NCBI GenBank assembly: GCA_039193455.1
Contig: JBCCWO010000005.1
Location: 62,001-126,000 of the forward strand
Direction of reading: 5' to 3'
Length of the DNA stretch: 64,000 bases
From: JBCBGF01 sp039193455
GTDB taxonomy: Bacteria > Pseudomonadota > Alphaproteobacteria > Rhodobacterales > Rhodobacteraceae
Shown one piece after another: positions 33,518 to 42,052 of the stretch. Both the position numbers and the translations under genes were made by a program. The notes beneath the pieces are model-generated. The model had not been told where the DNA came from. It saw only the letters and a program-made list of their open reading frames with translations, and ran no database searches. Numbering within the stretch: position 1 is the first letter of the stretch; each line of letters opens with the position of its first letter.

Positions 33518-34398
33518 TCGGCCGCCGTGCGTTCCGCTGCGGGTGCCTCGTCGATCACGGGTGACGCGCAGATCCCGATCCCCTCGATCTCGACCTCAAC
33601 CGTTTCGCCGGGCCGCAGCCAGCGGGGGTTGGGCTTCTTTGCGTGCCCCACACCCGGCGGCGTGCCAAGCGCGATGTGATCGCCGGGCTCCAGCGTGGTG
33701 AATTGCGACATGATCGCGATGGTCTGTGCGACCCCCCAGATCATGTTCGAGGTGTTCGAGGATTGCAGGATCTCGTCACCGACACGGCTTTCGATCTTCA
33801 GGCCCTTGCCGCCTTCGGGCAGTGCGTCGGGCGTGACGACATAGGGACCAATCGCACCTGTGCTGTCGAAGTTCTTGCCCGGCGTCCACTGGTGTGTCTT
33901 GCGCTGATACTCACGCACCGAGCCGTCATTGAAGACGGTGTAGCCAAAGACATGATCAAGGGCGGTGGCTTCGGGAATGTGGCGTCCGCCCTTGCCGACG
34001 ATGATCATCATCTCGGCCTCGTAGTCGAGCGTTTCCGAGCATTCGGGGCGCACCATCGGCGCACCTGCGGCCATGATCGAATTCGTCGTGCGAATGAACA
34101 TCGCCGGGTAATCGGGGATGTCGTAGCCGCCCTCTTTGATGTGCTCGACATAATTCAGACCCAGGCAGAGGATCGCGCCGGGGCGGGCGATGGGCAGTGC
34201 GGGGGTGATCGACGAGACGGGGATGGTGGGCCCTGCCCCGGCGACCGCGCGCGCCCGCTCCATCAAGGCGTCCGAACCGACCAGCGCCGACAGGTCAGAG
34301 CCAACCTCGGGCAAGGCCGCCGTGAGATTTGTCGCCGCCTCTCCCTCTACCGAAAAGACGCATTGGGCCGCTTCGGCACGTCCGACGAGCAATCGCAT
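33514..34398 (-). CDS. Fumarylacetoacetate hydrolase-family protein
   Basis: A 294-residue FAH-fold protein. The metal site is visible as DYEAEMMIIVGK and VFNDGSVREYQ, and ALGTPPGVG is the C-terminal family loop. Members hydrolyse or decarboxylate beta-diketo or acylpyruvate compounds in aromatic and sugar catabolism. I start at 34398 with GGGAGAG upstream; an earlier in-frame codon at 34425 is less likely. It is first in the seven-gene operon with the RutE-like reductase, OsmC, TRAP and intradiol dioxygenase. It could release malonate or pyruvate from a ring-cleavage product, but that is inference. Confidence 0.88.
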   Translation of the reverse strand: MRLLVGRAEAAQCVFSVEGEAATNLTAALPEVGSDLSALVGSDALMERARAVAGAGPTIPVSSITPALPIARPGAILCLGLNYVEHIKEGGYDIPDYPAMFIRTTNSIMAAGAPMVRPECSETLDYEAEMMIIVGKGGRHIPEATALDHVFGYTVFNDGSVREYQRKTHQWTPGKNFDSTGAIGPYVVTPDALPEGGKGLKIESRVGDEILQSSNTSNMIWGVAQTIAIMSQFTTLEPGDHIALGTPPGVGHAKKPNPRWLRPGETVEVEIEGIGICASPVIDEAPAAERTAAE

Positions 34399-34431
34399 GG
34401 AACTCTCCCTGTTGATTGATGTCAATTTTGG

Positions 34432-34469
34432 CGATAATATTTTCCCAAGTCAAATAAAATCGATATTAT
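34432..34469. promoter_or_regulatory. Paired CGATA-type elements in the FAH/YciI divergent promoter
   Basis: This 97-bp gap between the divergent FAH-family and YciI genes is strongly AT-rich. It contains CGATAATATTTTCCC (34432-34446) and AATCGATATTAT (34458-34469), which resemble the element at 27818-27829 upstream of gntR. The spacing suits two operator half-sites controlling both directions. The binding protein is not proven. Confidence 0.45.
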
Positions 34470-34494
34470 TGGATGCGAAAATTCGGAGATCTGA

Positions 34495-34881
34495 ATGCCT
34501 CGCTGGAATGACTACAAATCCGAAGCCAAGTCCCGCGGTGCGCTGGCCTTTGAGCTTTACATGGTGCAGTCGACACCTGCCGGCGATCCCGCGGCGGTGA
34601 AGGAAACCCTGCCCGATCACCTCGCCTATCAGGCCGAGCAAGAGGCTGCAGGCCGCCTGTTTCTGGCCGGGCCGATCTCGGACGAAACGGGTGAGATGAT
34701 GGAAGGGTCGGGCCTGATCATCTACCGCGCCGAGAGTCTTGAGGCGGCGAAAAAGCTGGCAGAGAACGATCCCATGCATGCGCGGGGCGCGCGTAGTTTT
34801 GTATTGCGGCGCTGGCTGATCAACGAAGGCGGCCTGAGCCTGACGGTGCGATTTTCGGCACAGGATGTGTCCCTGGAGTAG
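34495..34881 (+). CDS. YciI-family protein
   Basis: A 128-residue protein with the YCII ferredoxin-like domain: HLAYQAEQEAAGRLFLAGPI followed by GSGLIIYRAESLEAAKKLAENDPMHARGARSF. The HLAYQ His and the NDP Asp are the conserved polar pair. YciI-like proteins include lactonase- or dehydrochlorinase-like enzymes such as TftG and muconolactone isomerase relatives. That makes a role in processing a ring-cleavage lactone possible. It leads the plus operon with the malonate genes, 8 bases before the decarboxylase. Confidence 0.82.
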   Translation: MPRWNDYKSEAKSRGALAFELYMVQSTPAGDPAAVKETLPDHLAYQAEQEAAGRLFLAGPISDETGEMMEGSGLIIYRAESLEAAKKLAENDPMHARGARSFVLRRWLINEGGLSLTVRFSAQDVSLE

Positions 34882-34889
34882 AGAGTTAC

Positions 34890-36170
34890 ATGGTACGCAG
34901 AAGCTATCTCGGCGATATGCTGCAGACGCTGTTTGAGCGGCGCAGCACCGGACCAAGCGCCACCGATGACCGATCCATCGACGACATGTGTCTGTCGCTT
35001 CTTGATGTGCAGGGCGAGGTGTCGGGCATCGCCCTGGCGCAAAGCATCCTTGACCGTTACGCAGCGATGGACACCGCCCAGCAGCGGGCCTTCTTTCGAT
35101 TTCTCAATGACGGGCTCGAGATCGACATCAGGTCTTTGCGGCAAGCCATTGATCAATATGAGTCTACTCAGGATGCCCGGCACTATCGGCAGATTGGCGG
35201 GCAGGCCGAGCCACGGCGGCAAGAGCTGTTGCGCCGCCTGAACCAGGCCCCGGGGGCAACGCAGGCACTGGTCAACATGCGCAAGGATCTGATCGCGGCG
35301 GTCAAGGATGACCCTGACCTGGCGCGCACCGATCTCGACTTTCAGCACCTCTTGCGCAGCTGGTTCAACCGCGGGTTCCTGGTGATGCGCCAGATCAGTT
35401 GGGAGACACCGGCCAGCATCCTCGAGAAGATCCTCGAATACGAAGCCGTCCACGAGATACGCGGCTGGGATGATCTGCGTCGCAGGCTGTACCCCGAGGA
35501 TCGGCGTTGCTTCGCGTTCTTCCATCCCAGCATGCCGGACGAGCCGCTGATCTTTGTCGAAGTCGCGCTGACGATGAAGGTGCCGAACTCGATCCATCAC
35601 GTCTTGTCGCGGCACCGGGCCCATCGGGACGCGCAGGACACGAAGGTGGCGGTGTTCTATTCCATCTCGAATTGCCAGGCCGGGCTGGCGGGGATCTCAT
35701 TCGGGAACCTTCTGATCAAGCAGGTTGCCGCCGAGCTGCACCAAGAGCTGCCGCAGCTTGAGTACTTCGTCACCCTGTCACCCATCCCCAAGCTCACCCA
35801 ATGGATGAATGCACAAAACGATCGCCCTGAATACGCGTCTCTTTTAGAAGAGCGGCCTGCGGCGGATACGGTGCGCGCGCTTGCCTGTGACTACCTCTTG
35901 ACGGCCAAGGACCCGGCGGGGCGACCGTTCGATCCTGTGGCACGCTTTCACTTGGGCAATGGCGCGCAGGTTCACGCGGTGCACGCGGATGCCGATCTGA
36001 GCCAGAAAGGCATTGAGCAATCGATGGGCGCCATGGTGAACTATCAGTACGATCTGTCTTTGATCGAGCAAAACCACGAAAAATATGTCCAGGACGGCGA
36101 GGTCTGCCAATCGCCGACGTTCAAAGCCCAAAGAGCAGCCTCAACAAAGAAGAAACGCACACCAGCATGA
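34890..36170 (+). CDS. matA: Malonyl-CoA decarboxylase
   Basis: A 426-residue malonyl-CoA decarboxylase. The N-terminal half is helical. The C-terminal acetyltransferase-like catalytic half has the conserved block FHPSMPDEPLIFVEVALT, the SISNCQAGLAGISFGN acyl-CoA region and the catalytic His-containing FHLGNGAQVHAVHADAD. It converts malonyl-CoA to acetyl-CoA and CO2. It overlaps the malonyl-CoA synthetase gene by 4 bases, so malonate is activated and decarboxylated by a coupled pair. Confidence 0.95.
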   Translation: MVRRSYLGDMLQTLFERRSTGPSATDDRSIDDMCLSLLDVQGEVSGIALAQSILDRYAAMDTAQQRAFFRFLNDGLEIDIRSLRQAIDQYESTQDARHYRQIGGQAEPRRQELLRRLNQAPGATQALVNMRKDLIAAVKDDPDLARTDLDFQHLLRSWFNRGFLVMRQISWETPASILEKILEYEAVHEIRGWDDLRRRLYPEDRRCFAFFHPSMPDEPLIFVEVALTMKVPNSIHHVLSRHRAHRDAQDTKVAVFYSISNCQAGLAGISFGNLLIKQVAAELHQELPQLEYFVTLSPIPKLTQWMNAQNDRPEYASLLEERPAADTVRALACDYLLTAKDPAGRPFDPVARFHLGNGAQVHAVHADADLSQKGIEQSMGAMVNYQYDLSLIEQNHEKYVQDGEVCQSPTFKAQRAASTKKKRTPA

Positions 36171-37684
36171 CCAACCACCTTTACGACGCGCTCATCGCGC
36201 CGCGCGCGCAGAGCGATGCCTGTTTTTTGAAACAGGACGGACAGCCGGATATCAGCTTTCGCGACTTTAATGAGATGTCTGCACGCATGGCCCACAGGCT
36301 TGTTGCCGCCGGCGTGGGCCCCGGCGACCGGGTGGTGGTGCAGGCGCAGAAATCCGTTGGCATGGTCGCTCTCTATATCGCGACAGTTCGGGCTGGGGCG
36401 GTGTTTTTGCCGCTCAACACCGCCTACACGCAAGACGAGGTGGACTACTTTGTGTCAGACGCCGCGCCGCGCGTGATCGTCTGCGATGCCGCCAAAGGCG
36501 CGGTGATCGAGGTGGTCGCCGGCGGGGCGACGGTGCTGACGCTGAATGCGGACAATTCAGGGGCGCTGACCGAAGGGCTTGCGGATTACCCGGCGAACTT
36601 TGAAAGCGTACCGCGCGGGCCGGATGATCTGGCCGCCCTGCTTTACACGTCCGGCACGACCGGGCGCAGCAAGGGCGCGATGATGACGCATGACAACCTG
36701 TTGTCGAATGCGCGCGCGCTTTGCGATCTTTGGCAAATCACCTCTGACGATACTCTGATCCACGCCCTGCCGATCTTTCACACCCATGGGCTTTTCGTGG
36801 CGCTCAACACGTCGCTTCTTGCCGGGGCGCGGGTGCATTTCATGCCCGCCTTCGATCTTGACGCGATCTTTGCCGCCATGCCCGGGGCCACAACGCTGAT
36901 GGGCGTGCCGACGTTTTACACGCGCATGCTGGCAGACCCCCGTCTGGATGCGGACAGGGTGCGCGAGATGCGCCTGTTTATCTCTGGCAGCGCGCCCCTT
37001 TTGGCCGAGACACATATCGCCTTCACCGAGCGGACAGGGCACCACATCCTCGAACGCTACGGGATGACCGAGACGAACATGATCACCTCGAACCCATATA
37101 CCGGCGAACGGCGGGCCGGGACGGTCGGGCATCCCCTGCCCGGAGTTGAGGTGCGGGTCACGAACCCGGAGACGGGCGCCGAGATCCCGCAGGGCGAGGT
37201 CGGGATGATCGAGGTGCGCGGGCCGAACGTGTTCAAGGGCTATTGGCAGATGCCTGAGAAGACGGCGGCAGAGTTGCGCGCGAACGGGTTCTTCATCACC
37301 GGCGATTTGGGGATTGTGAGCGAGGATGGCTATCTCTCTATCGTCGGGCGGTCGAAAGACCTGATCATCACGGGCGGCTACAATGTCTATCCCAAAGAGA
37401 TTGAGGACGTCCTGAACGACATCGATGGCGTCGTCGAATCTGCGGTGTTCGGGATACCGGATGCCGATTTTGGCGAGGCGATCATTGCCGCGTTGGTCGT
37501 GTCGCCCAAGGCCCCGGAGATCGACCACATCTCAGCGATCGTGCGTGACAAGCTTGCGCGGTTCAAACATCCGCGGACGTACACGATCCTAGACGCGCTG
37601 CCCCGCAACACGATGGGCAAGGTGCAAAAAAACGTGCTGCGCGACGCGCATCAGGACCAAGCGCTGGAGCCCCAAGATCCTTAA
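36167..37684 (+). CDS. matB: Malonyl-CoA synthetase
   Basis: A 505-residue acyl-adenylate-forming enzyme. The AMP-binding P-loop is YTSGTTGRSKGAMMTH (around residues 160-175), followed by YGMTETNM, TGDLG and the C-terminal KDLIITGGYNVYPKEIE hinge and NTMGKVQKN lysine. Overall order and length match MatB, which forms malonyl-CoA from malonate, ATP and CoA. Coupling with the decarboxylase supports the assignment. It ends 4 bases before the convergent monooxygenase gene. Confidence 0.92.
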   Translation: MTNHLYDALIAPRAQSDACFLKQDGQPDISFRDFNEMSARMAHRLVAAGVGPGDRVVVQAQKSVGMVALYIATVRAGAVFLPLNTAYTQDEVDYFVSDAAPRVIVCDAAKGAVIEVVAGGATVLTLNADNSGALTEGLADYPANFESVPRGPDDLAALLYTSGTTGRSKGAMMTHDNLLSNARALCDLWQITSDDTLIHALPIFHTHGLFVALNTSLLAGARVHFMPAFDLDAIFAAMPGATTLMGVPTFYTRMLADPRLDADRVREMRLFISGSAPLLAETHIAFTERTGHHILERYGMTETNMITSNPYTGERRAGTVGHPLPGVEVRVTNPETGAEIPQGEVGMIEVRGPNVFKGYWQMPEKTAAELRANGFFITGDLGIVSEDGYLSIVGRSKDLIITGGYNVYPKEIEDVLNDIDGVVESAVFGIPDADFGEAIIAALVVSPKAPEIDHISAIVRDKLARFKHPRTYTILDALPRNTMGKVQKNVLRDAHQDQALEPQDP

Positions 37685-37688
37685 GCGA

Positions 37689-39449
37689 TCAGGCCTTGGC
37701 GAGGATGTGGTCAAGCGCGCGGGCAAGCTCGGCCCGCGGATCGCTGGGCATCGTCGGCGCGCGCCAAGCCACGTGATGGTCGGGACGGACGAGAAGACAG
37801 CCGGTATCCTCGATCTCGCTTGCCCGCGCCCAATCGCCCGTATGGTCGACCAGCGCCTGACGCGGCCCGATCAGATGCGCCCGGATGGCGAGCCCGCGCT
37901 CCGCCGCCTCGGCCTCTGCCGCCTCGAGCCATGGCTCGCCCCCGATCCCAGTGAGCACAGTGAAGGCCCCGCGGCCGCAGAGATCCAGTGTGGAGACCTG
38001 CGCGCCGCTGTCGTGATCAAAGACCCAGACATGCGGCAGCCGCGCGCCCGGCCATGTGGTGGGCTGATAGTGAAGCTCTGCGTCCCGCTCAAAGTTCGGT
38101 TCGACCTGGCCGTCCGTCAGAACCGCATCCGAGCGGTAGCGCTGGTTCATCTCGACCCCATGCGCATCGAATTCGTACTTCTTAAAAGCAATCGCCTCGC
38201 GCAGGGCGGCGCGCTGTTTCTCGCTGGCCTCGCCCGGGTTGCAGCGTGCATCCATGCTGGCCTTGATCTTGTCGATATCGGTGCCGCCGGTCATCCCAAG
38301 CGCCTCAAAGATCGGGCCGAACTCGCCAATCGACTGGTTTGCGCGGGTGACGATCTGCTTGGCGACCGGCGCGCGTTCCGCCGTGTAGCTGTCGAGCAGC
38401 GCCGCACCCGCCTGCCCCTTCAGCACCGCCGCAAGCTTCCACGCAAGGTTGAAGCCATCCTGAATTGAGGTATTCGAACCCAACCCGTTCGACGGCGGGT
38501 GCCGGTGCGCGGCGTCGCCCATGATGAACACGCGTCCGTTCTGAAGGCGCGTGGCGTAGGCATCGTTGACGGTCCAGGTGTTGGCGGAGAGCAGTTCGAT
38601 CTCCAGCTCCGGATCGCCCACCAATTGTCGTGCGACGCCGGTGGCAAACGCCTCGTCAACTTCAGGTGCGGGCTCGTTGATGTCATAGCCCCAGACGATC
38701 AGCCATTCGTTCCAGGGCCGGATCATCCGGACAAGCCCCATGCCGATCCCGCCCACATCGGCGCCGGGCTGCATGACCCAGTAGAGGACCGAGGGGCGGT
38801 GGGCGACGTATTTCGACAGATCGGCCTTGAAGAGGATGTTCATCGAGCCGCCCACACCCATCTTTCCTTCGATGGACGTATCGATGTGCTCGGCCACGAG
38901 GCTGTTCCCGCCATCAGCTCCGATCATGTATTTTGAGCGCACTTCGAATTCGCGGCCCGACAGGCGGTCGCGCAGCGTGGTAGTGACAGCCTCGGCGTCC
39001 TGAACATGGCTGAGATATTCGGTGGACATCCGGCCTTGCGACCCGCGCTTGCAGGCGGTCGAATAGAGGATCGGCTCCATGAAAGTTTGGGGCAGGTCGT
39101 TCATGAAGGTGGGCGAGGCCATCTGATGTTCGGCGCGCGAGAGCGGGTGCTTGCCCCAGCTTTTCATGCGCCCGATCTCTTCCCCCGCCAGGCTTTCGCA
39201 AAAGACGTTCTCGCCCATCAGGTCCTGCTCGGTTGCGTGCAGGTAGGCCTCGGCCTCAACCTCCGGACCGAGATCGCGGAGAACCTCCATCGTGCGTTGG
39301 TTGGTGATGTGGGCGCGGGGTGTGTTGGCAAGCCAGCGATACTGGTTCACCACCATGTTCTCGACACCGTAGCTTGCCAGCAGCGCCGCGGTGGCCGACC
39401 CGGCGGGGCCCGTTCCGATGATCAGCACATCGGTTGTGATCTCTGCCAT
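37689..39449 (-). CDS. FAD-dependent phenol monooxygenase, TfdB-like
   Basis: A 586-residue class A flavin hydroxylase that tracks TfdB (2,4-dichlorophenol 6-monooxygenase) closely. It has VLIIGTGPAGSATAALLASYG, PRAHITNQRTMEVLRDLG, YMIGADGGNSLVAEH, YVAHRPSVLYWVMQPG, GRVFIMGDAAHRHPP and GLGSNTSIQDGFNLAWKL. C-terminally it carries the thioredoxin-like domain of phenol hydroxylases. It hydroxylates a phenol ortho to the OH with NADPH and O2, giving a catechol. It is last of the twelve-gene operon and directly follows a sulfatase, so the substrate may be a phenol released from an aryl sulfate. The true phenol is unknown. Confidence 0.92.
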   Translation of the reverse strand: MAEITTDVLIIGTGPAGSATAALLASYGVENMVVNQYRWLANTPRAHITNQRTMEVLRDLGPEVEAEAYLHATEQDLMGENVFCESLAGEEIGRMKSWGKHPLSRAEHQMASPTFMNDLPQTFMEPILYSTACKRGSQGRMSTEYLSHVQDAEAVTTTLRDRLSGREFEVRSKYMIGADGGNSLVAEHIDTSIEGKMGVGGSMNILFKADLSKYVAHRPSVLYWVMQPGADVGGIGMGLVRMIRPWNEWLIVWGYDINEPAPEVDEAFATGVARQLVGDPELEIELLSANTWTVNDAYATRLQNGRVFIMGDAAHRHPPSNGLGSNTSIQDGFNLAWKLAAVLKGQAGAALLDSYTAERAPVAKQIVTRANQSIGEFGPIFEALGMTGGTDIDKIKASMDARCNPGEASEKQRAALREAIAFKKYEFDAHGVEMNQRYRSDAVLTDGQVEPNFERDAELHYQPTTWPGARLPHVWVFDHDSGAQVSTLDLCGRGAFTVLTGIGGEPWLEAAEAEAAERGLAIRAHLIGPRQALVDHTGDWARASEIEDTGCLLVRPDHHVAWRAPTMPSDPRAELARALDHILAKA

Positions 39450-39509
39450 GGCTGGCGTCCTCCCTTTCTCTCCGCACCCGGGCGGTTCTGTCTTTTGCGG
39501 CGGATCGCG

Positions 39510-41117
39510 TCAGGGGATGTGCGGCGGCATTTTCAGACCGTCCGTCTCCAACTCCTCTTGATCCCAATAGGCGATGTAGATGCCCTCAGGTTCGCGCGAA
39601 TCCGTCATTTTTTCGATAACGGCAGGTGTTCGCGTGATCCGGGTGTGGTGCTGGCGCGCCCAGTCGAAGTGCAGGGCCTTCAGGCGAGCAACCTGGTCCT
39701 GGTGATCGGGGTGATCGCCAAGATCGTGCAATTCGTCCGGGTCGGTTTCCAGATCGAAGAGCATCGGGCGCATCGTCTCGACATGGACGTATTTCCAGCG
39801 CCCATCAAAGACCATCACCAGCCGCGCGTCGCTTTGATCGACGTTGATCGCGCGGCGCGCATCGCGTGTGGAGTAGTCGTATTCCGAGATACAGTGGTCA
39901 CGCCAGTCGGCGGTCACGCCGTGCAGCAAGGGGTCAAGCGAACGCCCCTCGTAGACATGTGGTTTCGCGGGCCCGCCGAAGAATTCCTGGAACGTCGGCG
40001 CCAGGTCGATCCCTTCGATCAGAGCATCCGAACTGGAGCCGCGTGTTGCGTCCGCTGCGGCGCGCGGGTCGTAAACGATCAGCGGGATTCGGGCCGAGCA
40101 ATCATAGAACAGGTCCTTCTCACCCAGCCAATGATCGCCCATGTTGTCGCCGTGGTCCGAGCAGAAGACGATCATCGTGTCGTCCATGCGCCCGCTCTCT
40201 TCGAGATAGTCGAAGAGCCGGCCCATGTTGTCATCAAGTTCCTTGATCAGCCCCATGTACACCGGGGCCACGATGTCGCGCACGTTGTTGCGGGCGAAAC
40301 TCTTGCAGATCCGCGTCTCGGCCCAGGTTTGCATCAGGGGATGCTGATGTTCTCCGTCGCGGCGATTGACCGGTGGCACATCGCTTGCCGCGTACATGTC
40401 GTTATAGGGCGCAGGCGCAAGGTACGGCCAATGCGGCTTGATATAGCTTAGGTGGCAGAGCCAGGGTGCGCCGCCCTGCCCTTCGATAAACTCGATCCCG
40501 CGGGTGGTGAGCCAGGCGGTCTCGGAATGCTCTTTGGGCACCCGCGCAGGCAAGGGCGCCGTCTCAAGCAACCAGCCCGATTTCTTCTGGCCATCCGGGT
40601 CGATGGCGGTGTTGGCCCATTCCTCCCACGGGGTGTCGCCTTCCATGCCGTGATCGCGCAGGTATTGCTCATAGTCCTCGGCATGGCGGTTCACATCTGT
40701 GGCGGCGTTGGTACCATCGTCGCGCACGAACACCTCGAACCCACATTCGCTGACGAGCGCACCGATGGTGCTTTCGGGCTCGATCCCCAGCCGTTTCATC
40801 CCCTCTTCATCGGCGCGCATATGGGTCTTACCCACCAGCGTGCTGGTGACCCCGATCTCGCGCAGGTGGTCGCCCAGGGTCGGCTCACCCACGCGCAGGG
40901 GGAAACCGTTCCATGTCGCACCGTGGCTGCGCACGTAGCGGCCCGTATAGAAGCTCATGCGGCTTGGCCCGCAGATCGGGGATTGCACGTAGGCGCGATT
41001 GAACCGCATGCCCTTGGCCGCAAGCCGGTCGAGGTTGGGTGTTTCGATATGCTTGGCGCCGTAACAGCTGAGGTAATCCCACCGCAGTTGATCGGCCATG
41101 ATCCATAAGACATTCAT
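39510..41117 (-). CDS. Type I sulfatase
   Basis: A 535-residue sulfatase with metal ligands in MADQLRWDYLSCYG, the formylglycine-forming Cys49 in CGPSRMSFYTGR (CxPSR), and FCSDHGDNMGDH for the second metal pair. No signal peptide is apparent, so it probably acts in the cytoplasm. It overlaps the BKACE gene by one base and precedes the TfdB-like hydroxylase by 60 bp. It is distinct in sequence from the sulfatase at 26.1-27.7 kb. The substrate is unknown; an aryl sulfate fits the context. Confidence 0.92.
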   Translation of the reverse strand: MNVLWIMADQLRWDYLSCYGAKHIETPNLDRLAAKGMRFNRAYVQSPICGPSRMSFYTGRYVRSHGATWNGFPLRVGEPTLGDHLREIGVTSTLVGKTHMRADEEGMKRLGIEPESTIGALVSECGFEVFVRDDGTNAATDVNRHAEDYEQYLRDHGMEGDTPWEEWANTAIDPDGQKKSGWLLETAPLPARVPKEHSETAWLTTRGIEFIEGQGGAPWLCHLSYIKPHWPYLAPAPYNDMYAASDVPPVNRRDGEHQHPLMQTWAETRICKSFARNNVRDIVAPVYMGLIKELDDNMGRLFDYLEESGRMDDTMIVFCSDHGDNMGDHWLGEKDLFYDCSARIPLIVYDPRAAADATRGSSSDALIEGIDLAPTFQEFFGGPAKPHVYEGRSLDPLLHGVTADWRDHCISEYDYSTRDARRAINVDQSDARLVMVFDGRWKYVHVETMRPMLFDLETDPDELHDLGDHPDHQDQVARLKALHFDWARQHHTRITRTPAVIEKMTDSREPEGIYIAYWDQEELETDGLKMPPHIP

Positions 41118-42049
41118 CAGAAGTTCACCCGGTCTCCACCCTTCAAATCCAATATCTCGCGCGCTTCTTCTGGCGTGGCAACGTCAGATCCCAGATCCTC
41201 GACGATCCGCCGGATCTTGGCGACCTGCTGGGCATTGGACGCCGCCAGTTGGCCCCTAGAAATGAACAGGCTGTCTTCCAGCCCGACGCGTACATTGCCG
41301 CCCATCTGGCTGGCGGTCGAGGCGAGCGGCATTTGCGCGTTGCCTGCCGCAAGGACCGACCAGCGGTAGCTGTCGCCGAAAAGCTTGTCGGCGGTTTTCT
41401 TCATGAACACGAGGTTTTCAACGTCCGCCCCGATGCCGCCGAGGATGCCCATCACAAACTGGATGAAAATCGGCGCTTTGAAGAGCCCGGTATCCATGCA
41501 GAACTTGAGGTTATAGAGGTGGCCCACGTCATAGCATTCATGTTCGAACTTGATGGCGTGGGGCGCGAGCGTGGTGGCAGCCTCTTCGATATCCTCAAAG
41601 GTGTTGCGGAAGATATTGCCCTTTGAGTTGGCGACATAGTCGCGTTCCCAATCGAACTTCCAACTGTCGTATCGGCTGGCCAGCGGATGGAACGCAAAGT
41701 TCATCGAGCCCATATTCATCGAACACATCTCGGCACTAAACGTTGCCGCGGGTTTGATCCGATCCTGAATGCTGAGTGTCAGCGATCCGCCGGTGGAAAT
41801 GTTCACCACTGCATCGGTGGCCTGCTTGATCCGCGGCAGGAAGGGCGCGAAATCGGCGGGGTCGACAGAGGGGGCGCCGGTGTCGGGGTTCCTGGCATGA
41901 AGATGCAGGATCGAGGCGCCTGCCTCGGCGGCCTCGACCGCCTGGCGCGCAATATCGTCATAGGTGTAGGGCAGCGCGTCCGACATCGTGGGCGTATGGA
42001 TCGCCCCGGTAACCGCGCAGGTGATGATGGTTTTCTGCCGCTTGGCCAT
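41117..42049 (-). CDS. BKACE-family beta-keto acid cleavage enzyme (DUF849)
   Basis: A 310-residue zinc enzyme. LHLHAR supplies His49 and His51, STGGS and GGNVRVGLEDSLF are family hallmarks, and SNAQQVAKIRRI closes the barrel. BKACE enzymes transfer the C-C bond of a beta-keto acid with acetyl-CoA to give acetoacetate and an acyl-CoA. Where the 3-keto-5-aminohexanoate enzyme has Glu (TGAETT), this one has TGAIHTP, as in other substrate classes. The co-transcribed hydroxyacyl dehydrogenase could make the beta-keto substrate, as in carnitine degradation. The substrate itself is unassigned. Confidence 0.9.
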   Translation of the reverse strand: MAKRQKTIITCAVTGAIHTPTMSDALPYTYDDIARQAVEAAEAGASILHLHARNPDTGAPSVDPADFAPFLPRIKQATDAVVNISTGGSLTLSIQDRIKPAATFSAEMCSMNMGSMNFAFHPLASRYDSWKFDWERDYVANSKGNIFRNTFEDIEEAATTLAPHAIKFEHECYDVGHLYNLKFCMDTGLFKAPIFIQFVMGILGGIGADVENLVFMKKTADKLFGDSYRWSVLAAGNAQMPLASTASQMGGNVRVGLEDSLFISRGQLAASNAQQVAKIRRIVEDLGSDVATPEEAREILDLKGGDRVNF

Positions 42050-42052
42050 GGG

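Noticed and set aside
39006..40451. A 481-codon plus-strand frame opposite the TfdB-like and sulfatase genes
   Set aside because: It spans two real minus-strand genes and their gap and carries no motif.
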